The notes under the pieces: model-generated
Told to the model about the DNA's origin: nothing
The model's database searches: none
Seen by the model: only the letters and a program-made list of their open reading frames with translations
Program-made: the position numbers and the translations under genes
In this document: positions 6,318 to 6,988 of the stretch, piece after piece
How the letters are laid out: each line of letters begins with the position of its first letter
Numbering within the stretch: position 1 is the first letter of the stretch
Source of the DNA: Oscillospiraceae bacterium
GTDB lineage: Bacteria; Bacillota; Clostridia; Oscillospirales; Acutalibacteraceae
DNA length: 6,988 nucleotides
Reading direction: 5' to 3'
Assembly: GCA_019422905.1 (NCBI GenBank)
Contig: JAHZCM010000095.1
Span: forward strand, 1 to 6,988

Positions 6318-6988
6318 TTATCCGACCTTTTCGCCACGCAAAATCCAGTTGCGCGCCTCCGTAACCCGCACGTCCTGGAATGTGCCGATTTCTTCATCCT
6401 CACCGGGAAACTCCACAATGATGCTGCTTTCCGTGCGCCCGCATAAAAGCCCGTTCTTTTCGTTGCGCTCTTCCACAAGGACGCGCTCAGTGCGGCCCAC
6501 CATGGCGGCGCACCGCCGGGCCGCGATCTCCTCCTGCGTCTTTAAAAGCTCCGAAAACCAGACGGTCTTTTCTTTGTACGGCACGGGATCCTCCATGTCC
6601 GCCGCCTTTGTGCCGGGGCGGGAAGAAAAAATGAAGGTAAAGAGCGACGTAAATTCGACCTCGCGGATCAGGCTCAGCGTATCGCAGAACTCCTCGTACG
6701 TCTCGCCCGGAAAGCCGACGATAATATCGGAGGTCAGGGACAGATCCGGCATTTTCTGACGCGCATAGGCGACGAGCGCCAGATACTTCTCGCGGTCATA
6801 CCGGCGGTTCATCGCTTTCAGCACGCGGCTGTTGCCGGACTGAAAAGGCAGGTGCACATGATGGCAGATATGCCGGCTCTGCGCGATGGTGTCAAACAGC
6901 TCGTGCGTCGCGTCCTTCGGGTGCGACGTCATGAAGCGCAGGCGGTAGTCGCCGTCAATCGCATCGATCCGGCGCAGAAGCTCGGAGA
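6318..6988 (-). CDS. miaB: tRNA-2-methylthio-N6-dimethylallyladenosine synthase MiaB, C-terminal part
   Basis: The frame is open to the right edge, giving 222 residues of the C-terminal half; the N-terminal UPF0004 domain and the radical-SAM CxxxCxxC motif lie outside. MiaB is a radical-SAM enzyme with two Fe-S clusters that methylthiolates i6A37 of tRNA to ms2i6A37. Visible family signatures are RLRFMTSHPKD (fragment residues 15-25), HLPFQSGNSRVLKAMNRRYDREKYL, LTSDIIVGFPGETYEEF, and FIFSSRPGTKAADM, where E. coli has a YSxRPGTPAADM form. A C-terminal TRAM-like RNA-binding domain begins near RTERVLVEE and ends ARNWILRGEKVG before TAA. The sequence differs from RimO and MtaB by the HLPFQSGNSRVLKAMNR and RPGTxAA contexts, and linkage to mutS and miaA favours MiaB. 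The internal ATG at 6932 is not the start. It is the most upstream gene seen in the cluster. Confidence 0.93.
   Translation of the reverse strand, partial: SELLRRIDAIDGDYRLRFMTSHPKDATHELFDTIAQSRHICHHVHLPFQSGNSRVLKAMNRRYDREKYLALVAYARQKMPDLSLTSDIIVGFPGETYEEFCDTLSLIREVEFTSLFTFIFSSRPGTKAADMEDPVPYKEKTVWFSELLKTQEEIAARRCAAMVGRTERVLVEERNEKNGLLCGRTESSIIVEFPGEDEEIGTFQDVRVTEARNWILRGEKVG

Noticed and set aside
5809..6759. A 316-codon open frame on the plus strand spanning the YlbF-family gene and part of miaB.
   Set aside because: It runs across two conserved minus-strand genes and their intergenic gap, changes composition abruptly where the AT-rich gap is crossed, and shows no domain or convincing ribosome binding site.

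Overview
The window is a compact, GC-rich, fully co-directional stretch on the minus strand. In transcription order (right to left) it carries the C-terminal part of miaB, a small YlbF/YmcA-family gene, mutS, mutL, miaA, and the first 66 codons of a membrane-anchored HlyD-like protein. The gaps between genes are 56, 23, 40, 20 and 14 nt, with no convincing intrinsic terminator between them, so the set reads as one operon or its central part. No RNA gene, mobile element, CRISPR array or other accessory DNA was found, and no gene-free stretch exceeds about 60 nt.

The organism is most likely a Gram-positive Bacillota member of class Clostridia, plausibly an Oscillospirales/Ruminococcaceae-type gut anaerobe. 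The order miaB - YlbF family - mutS - mutL recalls the Bacillus subtilis ymcB(miaB)-ymcA-cotE-mutS-mutL locus, but without the spore-coat gene cotE. MutL carries the metal-binding endonuclease motifs found in bacteria without MutH-directed repair. Strong AGGAGG-type ribosome binding sites and a HlyD-like gene after miaA also fit clostridia. The family-level placement is inference.

Three jobs are combined. MutS (mismatch sensor) and MutL (nicking endonuclease) form the core of mismatch repair, and each carries a candidate beta-clamp-binding peptide. MiaA and MiaB, at opposite ends of the cluster, catalyse successive steps of one tRNA modification: i6A37, then ms2i6A37. The YlbF-family protein belongs to the family of the RNase Y-associated Y-complex and ends in a striking seven-cysteine tail that could bind a metal or Fe-S cluster. 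The last gene starts a single-pass membrane protein whose function cannot be read from the fragment.

This is mostly a conserved housekeeping region and I do not see a new system. The points most worth a second look are the Cys-rich YlbF-like protein at the ymcA position, a perfect 7-bp hairpin across the mutS stop codon, a GC hairpin plus AT-rich leader ahead of the YlbF-family gene, and the HlyD-like gene whose ribosome binding site abuts the miaA stop.
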